A stretch of DNA of 64,000 bases from Streptomyces sp. NBC_01268 (GCF_036240795.1 NZ_CP108454.1:5578001-5642000); one strand, 5' to 3'. Shown: positions 30,406-41,423, counted from the stretch's first letter. The notes: generated from the sequence alone by a model not told the origin. Numbers and translations: made by a program.

Positions 30406-31773
30406 GTGGCGTACGCAGAGAAGCGCGGCAAGAGCTGGCGGGTCCGGTATCAACTTCCGGACGGCCGCTACGACTCCGAAAGCGGATTCGATACCAAGCA
30501 AGACGCCCTCGACTACGGGCGCGCCCAAGAGACCGACGTCCAGCGGAAGGTCTTCGTCAACCCGAAGGACGGCCGGCAGACCCTCGGCACCTGGGCCGAC
30601 GAATGGGTCAAGGTCATGGACGTCGCCGAGACCACCGACCGCACCTACCTCAGCCGCCTGAACGCCGTCATCCTGCCCCACTGGGAGAACATCGCCCTCG
30701 GCGACATCACCGCCATGTCCTACAAGGCGTGGCGCGCCAAGCTGGCCGAACAGTTCAGCAAGAACTATGTCGAAGGCATCGAGGGCGTGATGCGCATGCT
30801 GCTCGACGATGCCGTCGAGGAACGCCTCATCCCGTTCAACCCCATGCCCAGCAAGACACGGCGCCGCCGCGGCCGGCACGTCGCCGTCGACAACGAGGAC
30901 ACCTATGTGTGGCCCACGCCGCGTCAGGCCCTGCTCATCGCTGAGAACGCCCGGGCGCTCCGCGGTGACCAGTGGTACGTCATGCTCCTCACCATGGCCT
31001 ACACAGGCCTGCGCATGGGTGAGATCGCCGGCCTGCGCCGGGACCAGCTGCGCCTCCTCGGCCTGGAGCACGGCCGCTACCTCCGCGTGCAGTGGCAAGG
31101 GCAGTGGCTCTCAGCCCATGCCAAGCACGAGGTCGAAAAGGGGCAGACCTGCGAGTCCATCGCTGAGCTGCGCCTCGCCGATCCGAAGCGTGCCGGGGAG
31201 ATCGCCAAGCTGAACGACGTCGAGGTCGGCGGGAAGCTGCGGGTCGGTCGAAAGCTGCTTCTGCCCAAGGGGTTCACGCTCGTGCCTCCGAAGTACAGCT
31301 CCTACCGGACTCTGATCCTCCCGCCGTTCCTCGCCGACCTCCTGTCCGAGCAACTTGCCGCGAAGGCCCACGACGTCCTCGTCTTCCCGTCGCAGCGTGG
31401 CCGTCCGCTCCGGGTCGACGATCAGTTCTACGGCCGGTTCTGGCATCCCGCCCTCCAGGGGCGGGATGCCGAGCCGTCCCGGCGCGGCCGGCCCGAGCAG
31501 AAGGCGCTGCCGGCCGTGAAGGGCGTGGAGGAGATGGTGCCGCACGGCACGCGTCACGGGCACAAGGTATGGCTCGACGGGCAGGGGCACCCGCGCGTGG
31601 CCGTCGAGGAGCGCATGGGGCACAAGCTGAAGGGTGTCGAGGGGACTTACTCCCACACGTCGCCGGAGATGGAGCTGGCGATCGCCCAGGGCTTGCAGAA
31701 GCTGTGGGAGGCATCGCTCGCACCGGGCGAGGAGGAGGTGGGCGCCGAGTGGGCACAGCGCCGCTCCGGATGA
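30406..31773 (+). CDS. int: Tyrosine-type phage integrase
   Basis: The 455-residue product starts at GTG 30406 behind GGAGG. It has an N-terminal arm-binding domain (YAEKRGKSWRVRYQLPDGRY), a SAM-like core-binding domain (about residues 58-145), and a catalytic domain with R203 (GLRMGEIAGL), H380-x2-R383-H384, a second His at 406 and nucleophile Y415 in GTYSHTSPEM. All catalytic residues are present. It reads toward the chromosome, and its stop is 134 bases from the sodN stop, fixing the likely attachment side. Confidence 0.93.
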   Translation: MAYAEKRGKSWRVRYQLPDGRYDSESGFDTKQDALDYGRAQETDVQRKVFVNPKDGRQTLGTWADEWVKVMDVAETTDRTYLSRLNAVILPHWENIALGDITAMSYKAWRAKLAEQFSKNYVEGIEGVMRMLLDDAVEERLIPFNPMPSKTRRRRGRHVAVDNEDTYVWPTPRQALLIAENARALRGDQWYVMLLTMAYTGLRMGEIAGLRRDQLRLLGLEHGRYLRVQWQGQWLSAHAKHEVEKGQTCESIAELRLADPKRAGEIAKLNDVEVGGKLRVGRKLLLPKGFTLVPPKYSSYRTLILPPFLADLLSEQLAAKAHDVLVFPSQRGRPLRVDDQFYGRFWHPALQGRDAEPSRRGRPEQKALPAVKGVEEMVPHGTRHGHKVWLDGQGHPRVAVEERMGHKLKGVEGTYSHTSPEMELAIAQGLQKLWEASLAPGEEEVGAEWAQRRSG

Positions 31774-31826
31774 GGCGGGGAGACCGTGTCTCCCATTCGC
31801 CTCCCAGTTGATCTTGGAAAGCCGAA

Positions 31827-31856
31827 CGGCCCGCACCGGATTCCCCGGGCGGGCCG
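31827..31856. terminator. Terminator between integrase and sodN
   Basis: An eight-base stem (CGGCCCGC at 31827-31834 with 31849-31856) lies between the convergent integrase and sodN. It is followed by CTCTATTT on the plus strand. The nearby 13-base palindrome CCTGCAGTGCAGG (31874-31886) is a possible part of the attachment region, but no tRNA is present here. Confidence 0.6.
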
Positions 31857-31907
31857 CTCTATTTGCCCTCTGACCTGCAGTGCAGGAGTGAGCAAAGGGG
31901 GCCTGGA

Positions 31908-32303
31908 TCAGGCCTTCTTCGTCTCCCAGAAGATGCGGTCGATCTCGGCGATGAGCTCCAGCGCCTTCTCGCCCGTCTTCGGGTCCGTCGAGGCCTTGGC
32001 CGCCGACAGGGCCTTCAGGGTGTCGTTGATGAGCGTGTGCAGCTCGGGGTACTTCTCGAAGTGCGGGGGCTTGAAGTAGTCGCTCCACAGCACCGAGACG
32101 TGGTGCTTGGCGAGCTCCGCGCGCTGCTCCTTGATGACCGTGGCGCGGGCCCGGAAGTGCGGGTCCTCGTTGGCCTGGAACTTCTCCTGGACGGCCTTGA
32201 CCGACTCGGCCTCGATGCGGGCCTGGGCCGGGTCGTACACGCCGCAGGGCAGGTCGCAGTGGGCGCTGACCTTCACCTTGGGGGCAAACAGGCGGGAGAG
32301 CAT
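31908..32303 (-). CDS. sodN: Nickel superoxide dismutase precursor
   Basis: The 131-residue product consists of a 14-residue propeptide (MLSRLFAPKVKVSA) and the mature protein starting HCDLPCGVYDP, the Ni hook in which His1, Cys2 and Cys6 bind nickel. The rest matches NiSOD closely, ending FWETKKA. It converts superoxide to oxygen and peroxide in the cytoplasm or outside. The propeptide is removed by SodX, encoded divergently next door. A longer frame upstream is not needed: the propeptide length fits the ATG at 32303. Its 3' end faces the prophage. Confidence 0.97.
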   Translation of the reverse strand: MLSRLFAPKVKVSAHCDLPCGVYDPAQARIEAESVKAVQEKFQANEDPHFRARATVIKEQRAELAKHHVSVLWSDYFKPPHFEKYPELHTLINDTLKALSAAKASTDPKTGEKALELIAEIDRIFWETKKA

Positions 32304-32445
32304 GCTGCTGTCCTTCCTCGTGATCGTCTTCTCAGGTGGGACATTACTCGGTGAGAAGCACGTTTTCGCGAGCGCCCCCTTGGGCTTAGGACAAAAGTCC
32401 AGGGTCGGCATGGGACTCGTGGACGATGGGACGGTGAGGTGCTTG

Positions 32446-32868
32446 ATGGTGGGATCGGGGCGGGAGCCCGGGGCCCCGTTCGGGATCGCCGAGGTCACGG
32501 GGGTGTCGATGGTGCCCACCCTGCTCCACGGCGATCAGCTGTTCGTGCAGTACGGGGCGCGGTTGCGGCCCGGCAACGTGGCCGTGCTGCGGCATCCGCT
32601 CCAGCAGGACCTGCTGATCGTGAAGCGGCTCGTCGAGCGGCGGGACGACGGCTGGTGGGTGCTGGGGGACAACCCGGACGCCGAGGGGGACAGCCGGGTC
32701 TTCGGCGTGGTGCCCGCGGCTTTGGTGCTGGGGCGGGTGCGGGCGCGGTACCGGCCCGTCACCCCCGGGCGTCAGCGGTCGATCGGCGTGGTGCTCGGCT
32801 GGCTGGTCTCGGCCGTCAGGCCTGTCAGGTCGGCGCGTTCCGCCTCCAGGCGCTTGCGGGCGCGGTAG
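32446..32868 (+). CDS. sodX: NiSOD maturation protease SodX (S26-type)
   Basis: The product is a small signal-peptidase-like enzyme: serine box VTGVSMVPTLLHGDQL, lysine box LLIVKRLVERRDDGWWVLGD and the GDNPDAEGDSRVFG box. It removes the SodN propeptide so that the new N-terminal His can bind nickel. I chose ATG 32446, which follows GGTGAGGTG (140 residues); ATG 32410 would add 12 residues. It is divergent from sodN and its 3' end overlaps the convergent CGNR gene by 97 bases. Confidence 0.9.
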   Translation: MVGSGREPGAPFGIAEVTGVSMVPTLLHGDQLFVQYGARLRPGNVAVLRHPLQQDLLIVKRLVERRDDGWWVLGDNPDAEGDSRVFGVVPAALVLGRVRARYRPVTPGRQRSIGVVLGWLVSAVRPVRSARSASRRLRAR

Positions 32869-33401
32869 GCGGCGACGTTGGCGCGGGTGGCGCAGCGGTC
32901 GGAGCAGTAGCGGCGGGAGCGGTTGGTCGACGTGTCGAGGTAGGCGTTGAGGCAGGGCGCGGCCTGGCACAGGCCGAGGCGGTCGGCGCCGAACTCGGTG
33001 AGGTGGAAGGCGAGGCCCATGGCCGCGATCGCGGCGTATCCCGCGGTCGCGTTCGAGGGGTGGTCGGCGAGGTGCATGTGCCACCGCGGCCGGCCCTCCT
33101 CGTCCAGGTAGTCGTGGCCCGAGATCTGCGGGCTGACCGGGAACTCCAGGAGGAGGGAGTTCAGCAGGTCCACCGCCCGGGTGTGGTCGCCCTCGTCGGC
33201 CGCCGTGAACACCGCGCGCAGCCGGGCGCGCACCGCGCGGAAGCGGGTCACGTCGGAGTCCGTCACCCGCCGGGCCATCTGGGAGGCCTCGCCGAAGAGT
33301 TCCCGGACCGCTTCGACCGAGGTCAGGGAGTCCTTGGAGCGGACCGGCTCCTCGGTGTTGACCAGGCGCACGGCGTAATCCGAGTAATAGGCCAGTTCCA
33401 C
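32772..33401 (-). CDS. CGNR zinc finger protein (ABATE-type)
   Basis: The 209-residue product starts VELAYYSDYAVRLVNTEEPV. It has an N-terminal stress-binding ABATE domain and a C-terminal CGNR-like zinc finger, CQAAPCLNAYLDTSTNRSRR followed by YCSDRCATRANVAAYRARKR. Proteins of this family are DNA-binding regulators, usually of nearby genes. Here the usual C-G-N-R letters are replaced by S-T-N-R. It begins 96 bases from the divergent methyltransferase gene. Confidence 0.85.
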   Translation of the reverse strand: MELAYYSDYAVRLVNTEEPVRSKDSLTSVEAVRELFGEASQMARRVTDSDVTRFRAVRARLRAVFTAADEGDHTRAVDLLNSLLLEFPVSPQISGHDYLDEEGRPRWHMHLADHPSNATAGYAAIAAMGLAFHLTEFGADRLGLCQAAPCLNAYLDTSTNRSRRYCSDRCATRANVAAYRARKRLEAERADLTGLTAETSQPSTTPIDR

Positions 33402-33497
33402 TTGTAGTCCTTACGGCGGCGGTCTAGGGTCGGTGCGGAGGGAGCGTAAGTGACGCTTTTCCTTTGAGGGTATTACGTCGAGGGCGAGGGTGGAGCG

Positions 33498-34262
33498 ATG
33501 GCGGACGCGGCGGTGACCGGAACCGACTGGGCGGCCTGGCAGCAGAGCTGGGACCGTCAGCAGGAGTGGTACATGCCGGACCGTGAGGAGCGGTTCCGCG
33601 TCATGCTCGACATGGTCGAGGCGCTGGTGGGGCCGGAGCCCCGCGTGCTCGACCTCGCCTGCGGTACGGGAAGTATTACGGACCGGCTGCTCCGTCGGTT
33701 CCCGAAGGCGACCAGCACCGGTGTCGACCTCGACCCCGCCCTGCTCGCCATCGCCGAGGGGTACTTCGCCGGCGACGAGCGGGTGAGCTTCGTGACCGCC
33801 GACCTCAAGGACCCGCAGTGGGCCGCCGCGCTGCCCCACGACACGTACGACGCCGTGCTCACCGCCACCGCTCTCCACTGGCTGCACAGCGAGCCGCTGG
33901 CCGGTCTGTACGGGCAGCTGGCGGGGCTCGTGCGGGACGGCGGGGTGTTCATGAACGCCGACCACATGATCGACCAGGACACCCCCCGGATCAACGCCGC
34001 CGAGCGGGCCCGGCGCCACGCCCGGATGGCCGAGGCCAAGGCGGCCGGCGCGGTCGACTGGGCCGACTGGTGGGCGCTCGCCGCCCAGGACCCCGTCCTC
34101 GCCGGGCCCACCGCCCGCCGCTTCGAGATCTACGGCGAGCACGCCGACGGCGACATGCCCGCACCCCGCTGGCACGCCGACACGCTGCGCGCCGCGGGCT
34201 TCGGCGAGGCCCGGGCCGTCTGGGCCTCGCCCTCCGACACGCTGCTGCTCGCCGTGCGCTGA
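33498..34262 (+). CDS. Class I SAM-dependent methyltransferase
   Basis: The 254-residue product has motif I VLDLACGTGSITDRLL, the acidic motif II VDLDPALLAIAEGYF, and post motifs AVLTATALHWLHSEPLAGLY. The substrate is unknown; the His-Trp in ALHWL is common in small-molecule methyltransferases of the UbiE/Coq5-like group. It is followed by a strong terminator, so it is a single-gene transcript. Confidence 0.8.
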   Translation: MADAAVTGTDWAAWQQSWDRQQEWYMPDREERFRVMLDMVEALVGPEPRVLDLACGTGSITDRLLRRFPKATSTGVDLDPALLAIAEGYFAGDERVSFVTADLKDPQWAAALPHDTYDAVLTATALHWLHSEPLAGLYGQLAGLVRDGGVFMNADHMIDQDTPRINAAERARRHARMAEAKAAGAVDWADWWALAAQDPVLAGPTARRFEIYGEHADGDMPAPRWHADTLRAAGFGEARAVWASPSDTLLLAVR

Positions 34263-34279
34263 GCGGCGGCCGGGGAGCG

Positions 34280-34319
34280 GGAAGGGGCGGTACGGGCTCG
34301 TGCCCGTACCGCCCCTTCC
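34280..34319. terminator. Strong bidirectional terminator
   Basis: An 18-base perfect stem (34280-34297 with 34302-34319) and a four-base loop lie between the convergent methyltransferase and ABC transporter genes. Confidence 0.85.
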
Positions 34320-34330
34320 TCGATGTGCGG

Positions 34331-35088
<758 letters not shown>

Positions 35089-35092
<4 letters not shown>

Positions 35093-36030
35093 TTGGCCAC
35101 CGCCTCACGGTTGGAGAATCGGGAGAGGTTCGCCTTGACCTTCTGCCACGGCGTGAGCGGCAGCGAGCGCAGCGCGCCCTTCGCGTAGTGCCGCTCCAGG
35201 TAGTACTGGCCGACGCTGAACACCGAGGTCAGCGTCAGGTACCAGACCGAGGCGACGAAGAACATCTCCATCACCGCGAACGAGGTCGAGGCGATGTCCT
35301 GTGCGCTGCGCAGCAGGTCCGGGTACTGCACCGCGACCACCAGCGACGAGGTCTTGAGCATGTTGATGAACTCGTTGCCGCTCGGCGGGATGATCACCCG
35401 CATCGACTGGGGCAGGATCACCCGGCGCATCGTCTTGCCCTGGGACATGCCCAGTGCGTGCGCCGCCTCGGTCTGGCCCTCGTCGACGGACTGGATGCCC
35501 GCTCGGACGATCTCCGCCATGTACGCGCCCTCGTTGAGGCCGAGGCCCAGCAGGGCGGCCAGGAAGGGGGTCATGACGTCGGTCATCTCGTCCTTGTAGA
35601 ACCCGATGTTGAGGATCGGGAAGATCAGGGCGAGGTTGAACCAGATGAGCAGCTGGACGTAGACCGGGGTGCCCCGGAAGATCCAGATGTAGAGCCAGGC
35701 GACGCTGTTGGTCACCGGGTTCTTCGAGAGGCGCATGATCGCGAAGACGATGCCGAGCACCAGGCCCAGCGCCATCGAGGCCACACTGATCAGGATGGTG
35801 TGCCACAGGCCGGTGAGGATGCTCGGGTCGAAGAGCTTCTCCGGCACGGTCGCCCAGCGCACGTCGCCCTGCGAGAAGGCGAAGACGAGCAGGGCGAGGA
35901 GGGCGACGACCAGGATTCCGGCGACCCAGCGGCCGTAGTGGCGTACCGGGATGGCCTTGATCGCCTCAGGCGGGTTCCCCGCAGGGGCGGGCGACGCCCC
36001 GGCGGGAACCTTGTCGATCTTGTCAGTCAC
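35089..36030 (-). CDS. Polar amino-acid ABC transporter permease
   Basis: The 313-residue product starts at GTG 36030 ([20 protein letters not shown]). It has about five to six membrane helices and the coupling loop E-A-A-x3-G typical of His/Glu/Gln/Arg-type permeases, here [20 protein letters not shown]. An N-terminal segment of 50 residues holds an extra helix ([18 protein letters not shown]). It works with the ATPase downstream and the lipoprotein upstream as a single-permease importer. Confidence 0.9.
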
Positions 36031-36062
36031 AGCGACTGCCCTTCGGTGTTGCGGGACGAGGG

Positions 36063-37040
36063 TCAGGAGCCGCCGTTGATCTTGGCTGCGGGGATGGCGC
36101 CGTCGCCGGCGTTCCACTTGTCGAGGGCGGCCTTGTAGCTGCCGTCCTTGATCGCCGCATCCAGAGCCGCGGCGAGAGCGTCCCGCAGCTGGGTGTTCTT
36201 CTTGTCGACGGCGATGCCGAAGTAGCCGGCATCGGTCTTGTTGGCGATGGCCTCGAAGTCGTTGCCGCCACCGGCCGTCTGGGCGATGTACGCCGCGACG
36301 GGCGAGTCGTTGAGGTCGGCGACGGCGCCGCCGGCCTTGACCCGGGTCTGGGCCTCGGCGTCGGTGGGGAAGGACTCGAAGGTCAGCTTCGGCTTGCCCT
36401 CCTTCTCGCACTTCGCCGCCTGGTCCTTGGCGGCCTGCTCGTAGGTGGTGCCCCGCTGCACGGCGAGCTTCTTGCCGCACAGGTCGTCCAGCGACTTGAT
36501 GTTCTCCGGGTTGCCCTTCTTCACCAGGATGCCGGTGGAGGCGGTGAAGTAGTCGACGAAGTCGACGCCGGTGCCGGTCTTGTTGCCCTTGTCGTCCAGG
36601 CCCTCCTGGCGGGCCTTCGTGTCCGTCATCGAGGACATCACGATGTTCGTGCGGCCGGTGGGCAGGGCCGTGAGCAGGGTGTCGAACGTGCCGCTCTCGA
36701 ACGTGAACGTCACGCCGAGCTGCTTGGACAGGGCGGCCGCGATGTCGGGGTCGACACCGACGACCTGCTCGCCCTTCTTGAACTCCATCGGCGCGTAGGT
36801 GGCGTCCGTGCCGACCTTGATGACGCCGGCCTTCTGGATGTCCGCCGGCAGCTTCGAGAAGAGCGGGGCCTTGCTGGAGCCGGCGGTGGTGGAGGAGCCG
36901 CCCTCCTTGGTGGAGCCGCCGTTGGTCTGGTCACCACAGGCGGTCAGCAGCATGGAGCCGGCGACCGCGATGGCGGCGACCGCGGCAAGACGGGAGGTGC
37001 GGGTCTTGGCGGTCGTACAGCGCGTGGAGCGTGCGGTCAT
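36063..37040 (-). CDS. Substrate-binding lipoprotein of polar amino-acid ABC transporter
   Basis: The 325-residue product has a lipoprotein signal peptide with lipobox LLTAC (Cys at about residue 35), then a Ser/Thr/Gly-rich linker and a bacterial SBP family 3 domain: VIKVGTDATYAPMEFKKGEQ, then GVDPDIAAALSKQLGV, and later VQRGTTYEQAAKDQ. It would bind an amino acid outside the membrane and pass it to the permease. It is the first gene of the leftward three-gene operon. Confidence 0.92.
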   Translation of the reverse strand: MTARSTRCTTAKTRTSRLAAVAAIAVAGSMLLTACGDQTNGGSTKEGGSSTTAGSSKAPLFSKLPADIQKAGVIKVGTDATYAPMEFKKGEQVVGVDPDIAAALSKQLGVTFTFESGTFDTLLTALPTGRTNIVMSSMTDTKARQEGLDDKGNKTGTGVDFVDYFTASTGILVKKGNPENIKSLDDLCGKKLAVQRGTTYEQAAKDQAAKCEKEGKPKLTFESFPTDAEAQTRVKAGGAVADLNDSPVAAYIAQTAGGGNDFEAIANKTDAGYFGIAVDKKNTQLRDALAAALDAAIKDGSYKAALDKWNAGDGAIPAAKINGGS

Positions 37041-37576
37041 GGTCGGGTTCCTCCGGCGTGTGAGGGAGTTGCCATAGGTCGCGCACGCACCTTCGAGTGC
37101 CGCGACCTCGTGTGATTACGGCATCTTGCCATTCGGACCGCCTCAAACCGACGGCCACGGATGTCAAAATCGGGTAACGGGTCATTGCCGAATCACGGCG
37201 ACCAGATGCCCCAAGGCAGAACCTTCTGCGGGAAGACATTCCCCGCACCGAAAATTATCCCGCGGATCTCGCCATTCGGACTATACGAAGGCCGCTATTC
37301 GGGTGGGGAATACATCTTTCCGGACAAGGTGTGACGTGTCGTTCTCCGTCCGTACCCGGTAGCGCTCGGTATGAGTCGCGTCACCGAGGGGGTATGGACT
37401 CGTCTCCGGACCCGTCCGTCCGGTAAGAAGGATCCTTACACCCCTCATCCGGGGCTCAGGGCGCGTTGTGCGGCGCGCCCGCGCGGCTGCCAGACACGGC
37501 GGCTGCGGGACCCACCCACCCCTCCTCATCCAGGAGCGGCCACCCTCAAATGAAGAAGACTTAAGGGGTCAACCCA
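37041..37576. promoter_or_regulatory. 536-bp divergent promoter region, transporter and malic enzyme
   Basis: No gene is visible here. The region holds AT-rich tracts (for example at 37250-37320) that could carry promoters for the transporter operon and malic enzyme. GCCATTCGGAC occurs as a direct repeat at 37128-37138 and 37271-37281 and may be a regulator site. A Streptomyces-typical GC-rich segment with pairings lies at about 37440-37540. Confidence 0.5.
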
Positions 37577-38788
<1,212 letters not shown>

Positions 38789-38816
38789 CGCGTCACCGCG
38801 CGCGACTGCCGATCGT

Positions 38817-38852
38817 CGAAAGGGCCCCGTACACGCGTACGGGGCCCTTTCG
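38817..38852. terminator. Strong terminator after malic enzyme
   Basis: A perfect 16-base stem (38817-38832 with 38837-38852) with loop ACGC lies 28 bases after the malic enzyme stop. Confidence 0.88.
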
Positions 38853-38939
38853 CGTACGCGGGCGGCGCGGCCCCGAGGGACGCGCGTCACACCTGTGCCT
38901 GGTTCCGTGCGCTCCCCGTCGGCCCCTAGTGTCAGGCGC

Positions 38940-39905
38940 ATGTTCGCCGCCTACGCTGCCCGAATCGACCGCGACCAGCCCCTCAACGGCCTCGAACTGG
39001 GGGAACGCCCCGAGCCCGAGGTGCGGCCCGGCTGGACTACCGTCACCGTCAAGGCCGCCTCGCTCAACCACCACGACCTGTGGTCGCTGCGCGGGGTCGG
39101 ACTGCCCGAGGAGAAGCTGCCGATGATCCTCGGCTGCGACGCCGCCGGGATCGACGAGCACGGCAACGAGGTCGTGCTCCACTCCGTCATCGGTCAGACC
39201 GGCCACGGCGTCGGCCCGGACGAGCCGCGCTCGATCCTGACCGAGCGCTACCAGGGCACCTTCGCCGAGCGGGTCACCGTGCCCAGCTGGAACGTGCTGC
39301 CCAAGCCGAAGGAGCTCTCCTTCGAGGAGGCCGCCTGCCTCCCCACCGCCTGGCTCACCGCGTACCGGATGCTCTTCACCAACGCCGGTGTACGGCCCGG
39401 GGACTCGGTCCTCGTGCAGGGCGCGGGCGGCGGTGTCGCCACGGCCGCCATCGCGCTCGGCAAGGCGGCCGGCCTGCGGGTCTACGCCACCAGCCGGGAC
39501 GAGGCCAAGCGCAAGCGGGCCGTCGAGCTCGGCGCCGTCGAGGCGTACGAGCCGGGGGCGCGGCTGCCCCGGCGGGTGGACGCCGTCATCGAGACGGTCG
39601 GCGCCGCCACCTGGTCGCATTCGGTCAAGTCGCTCCGCCCGGGCGGCACGCTCGTCATCTCCGGCGCCACCAGCGGCGACCGGCCCTCGCACGCCGAACT
39701 GACCCGGATCTTCTTCCTGGAGCTGAAGGTGGTCGGCTCGACCATGGGCTCCAAGGACGAGCTGGAGGACCTGCTCTCCTTCTGCGCGGCCACGGGCCTG
39801 CGCCCGGTGATCGACGAGGTGCTGCCGCTGGACCGGGCGCGCGAGGGCTTCGAGAAGATGGCCTCGGGCGAACTCTTCGGAAAGATCGTCCTGTCGACCT
39901 CTTGA
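38940..39905 (+). CDS. Zinc-binding-type alcohol dehydrogenase / quinone oxidoreductase
   Basis: The 321-residue product starts MFAAYAARIDRDQPLNGLEL. It has the medium-chain dehydrogenase layout: GroES-like start with ASLNHHDLWSLRGVG, a central region FEEAACLPTAWLTAYRMLF, and the nucleotide fold DSVLVQGAGGGVATAAIALG. The structural zinc cysteines are missing, so it is closer to the quinone oxidoreductase subgroup. It would reduce an aldehyde, enone or quinone with NADPH. The ATG at 38940 fits the family start. Confidence 0.88.
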   Translation: MFAAYAARIDRDQPLNGLELGERPEPEVRPGWTTVTVKAASLNHHDLWSLRGVGLPEEKLPMILGCDAAGIDEHGNEVVLHSVIGQTGHGVGPDEPRSILTERYQGTFAERVTVPSWNVLPKPKELSFEEAACLPTAWLTAYRMLFTNAGVRPGDSVLVQGAGGGVATAAIALGKAAGLRVYATSRDEAKRKRAVELGAVEAYEPGARLPRRVDAVIETVGAATWSHSVKSLRPGGTLVISGATSGDRPSHAELTRIFFLELKVVGSTMGSKDELEDLLSFCAATGLRPVIDEVLPLDRAREGFEKMASGELFGKIVLSTS

Positions 39906-39983
39906 TGACTCGCCAGTAGTACTGATGGGATCTCCGGCACGCGAAACGTGAACAATGCTCACTTCATCGTGCCGGAGGCTCCC

Positions 39984-41402
39984 TTGTTGCGCACCACCCT
40001 CATGGCGACCGCCGTCGTCGCCGCGCTCCTCGCCCCGACGACCGCCCACGCCACCCCGGACACCCCGTCAGGCGCCCTGTCAGGCGCCGCGCCGGGCACC
40101 GCGACGGGCGGGGACGGGATACCCGCCCTCACCGACGCCCAGGGCCGCGCCCTCACCCTGCGCGGCTGGAACCTGGCGGACAAGTCCCACAGCGGTGACC
40201 AGGCCCTGAGCGGCATCACCGAACGCCACTTCCGCGACATGCGGGCCAAGGGCTTCAACTTCGCCCGCCTGCTGGTCTTCTGGGACGACCTGGAGCCGAG
40301 GCCCGGCCAGTACAGCCAGGCCTACCTGCGGAAGATCGACCGGGTCCTCGGCTGGGCCCGGAAGTACGACGTGAAGGTCGTCCTCGACGCCCACCAGGAC
40401 GTCTTCGGGCCCGAGTTCGGCTCCCGGGGCATCCCGAAGTGGGCGACCAGGACCGACGGGCTGCCCTTCACCCCGCACCCCGACGACTGGTTCTCCGAGT
40501 ACTTCGAGCCGGCCGTGCAGCGGGCCTTCACCCATCTGTACGAGGACGCCGACCTGCGCCGCGCCCAGGCCCGGATGTGGCGGGTGCTGGCCGAGCGCTT
40601 CCGCGACCACCCGGCCGTCCTCGGCTACGACCCGATCAACGAGCCCATGGGCGAGCTGCGGGAGGGCGAGGACCTGCCGACCGCCGCCCGCCGGATCGAG
40701 CGCGAGCAGCTGACCCCGATGTACAACCGGATCGCGGACGAGATCCGCGCGGTCGACCGCGACGGCTGGATCTTCGTCGAACCCACCCCGATCGTGGGCG
40801 AGGGCGTGCCGACCGGGCTCGGCCGGATCGACGACCCGAAGATCGTGTACGCGCCGCACTTCTACAACGGCGCGATGGAGGCGGGCGGCGACTACGACCC
40901 GGCCGCCCGCTGGATCGAGAACTACGAGCAGGCCGTCACCCTCTACCCCAAGCAGTACAAGGTGCCGGTGATCGTGGGGGAGTGGGGCCCGCTCAACAAC
41001 TCCCAGCCGAACATGAACCGCTTCTACCGCGAGGCCATGGCCTCGCTCGGCCGCTACAGCTCCGGATCGGCGGGCTGGGAGTGGTGCTACGGCGGCGGCT
41101 ACTGCGCCGTGGACGGCGCCGGAGCCTTCCGCACCAACAAGGAGCTCACCGCCGAGCCGTACGCGGAGGCCGTCGCGGGCACCGTGCGCTCCTCCTCGTA
41201 CGACCCGGCCGCGGGCGTCTACCGGCTCACCTACGACTCCCCGACCCGGCGCGGCTCCCGCGTCACCGAGCTCTCCCTGCCCCCGGGCGCGTGGCAGGTC
41301 GCGGCCCGGGGGAGGGCGTTCGTCTGGCAGAGGGCCGACGGCCGGGCCTGGGTCCTCGCCGCCCCCGGCGCCCGGGTGACGGTCACGGTCACCCGGGGCT
41401 GA
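39984..41402 (+). CDS. Secreted GH5 hydrolase, endoglycoceramidase-like
   Basis: I chose TTG 39984, five bases after GGAGG, giving 472 residues; this starts a clean signal peptide (LLRTTLMATAVVAALLAPTT, cut near AHA). GH5 features include GWNLADKSHSGDQALSGITE, the acid/base Glu220 in GYDPINEPMGE and the nucleophile Glu333 in VIVGEWGPLNN. The C-terminal part is a beta domain common in endoglycosylceramidases. It would cut the glycan from glycosphingolipids outside the cell, an unusual activity for a soil bacterium. A longer GTG start at 39948 lacks a ribosome site. Confidence 0.85.
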   Translation: MLRTTLMATAVVAALLAPTTAHATPDTPSGALSGAAPGTATGGDGIPALTDAQGRALTLRGWNLADKSHSGDQALSGITERHFRDMRAKGFNFARLLVFWDDLEPRPGQYSQAYLRKIDRVLGWARKYDVKVVLDAHQDVFGPEFGSRGIPKWATRTDGLPFTPHPDDWFSEYFEPAVQRAFTHLYEDADLRRAQARMWRVLAERFRDHPAVLGYDPINEPMGELREGEDLPTAARRIEREQLTPMYNRIADEIRAVDRDGWIFVEPTPIVGEGVPTGLGRIDDPKIVYAPHFYNGAMEAGGDYDPAARWIENYEQAVTLYPKQYKVPVIVGEWGPLNNSQPNMNRFYREAMASLGRYSSGSAGWEWCYGGGYCAVDGAGAFRTNKELTAEPYAEAVAGTVRSSSYDPAAGVYRLTYDSPTRRGSRVTELSLPPGAWQVAARGRAFVWQRADGRAWVLAAPGARVTVTVTRG

Positions 41403-41423
41403 CGACGGGCACCGGGCCCGGCC

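Larger units (their letters stand above)
1..31905. mobile_element. Integrated siphovirus-like prophage, left end outside window
   Basis: The block carries a complete leftward phage plan: immunity switch, recombination, replication, then packaging, head and tail genes, with a tyrosine integrase at its right edge reading toward the chromosome. The tape measure gene is cut by the left window edge, so lysis, minor tail genes and the left attachment site are not visible. The right boundary must lie between the integrase stop (31773) and the sodN stop codon (31908), because sodN is an intact chromosomal gene. Gene packing with 1-4 base overlaps supports a functional or recently functional element. 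The exact right attachment core cannot be set without the left one. Confidence 0.93.

Noticed and set aside
31774..31907. tRNA gene as attachment target
   Set aside because: No T-loop sequence and no cloverleaf pairing could be found on either strand; only a terminator hairpin and a short palindrome.
31908..32519. Longer start for sodN (203 residues)
   Set aside because: Known NiSOD precursors have a short propeptide before the HCDLPCG hook; the ATG at 32303 gives exactly 14 residues.
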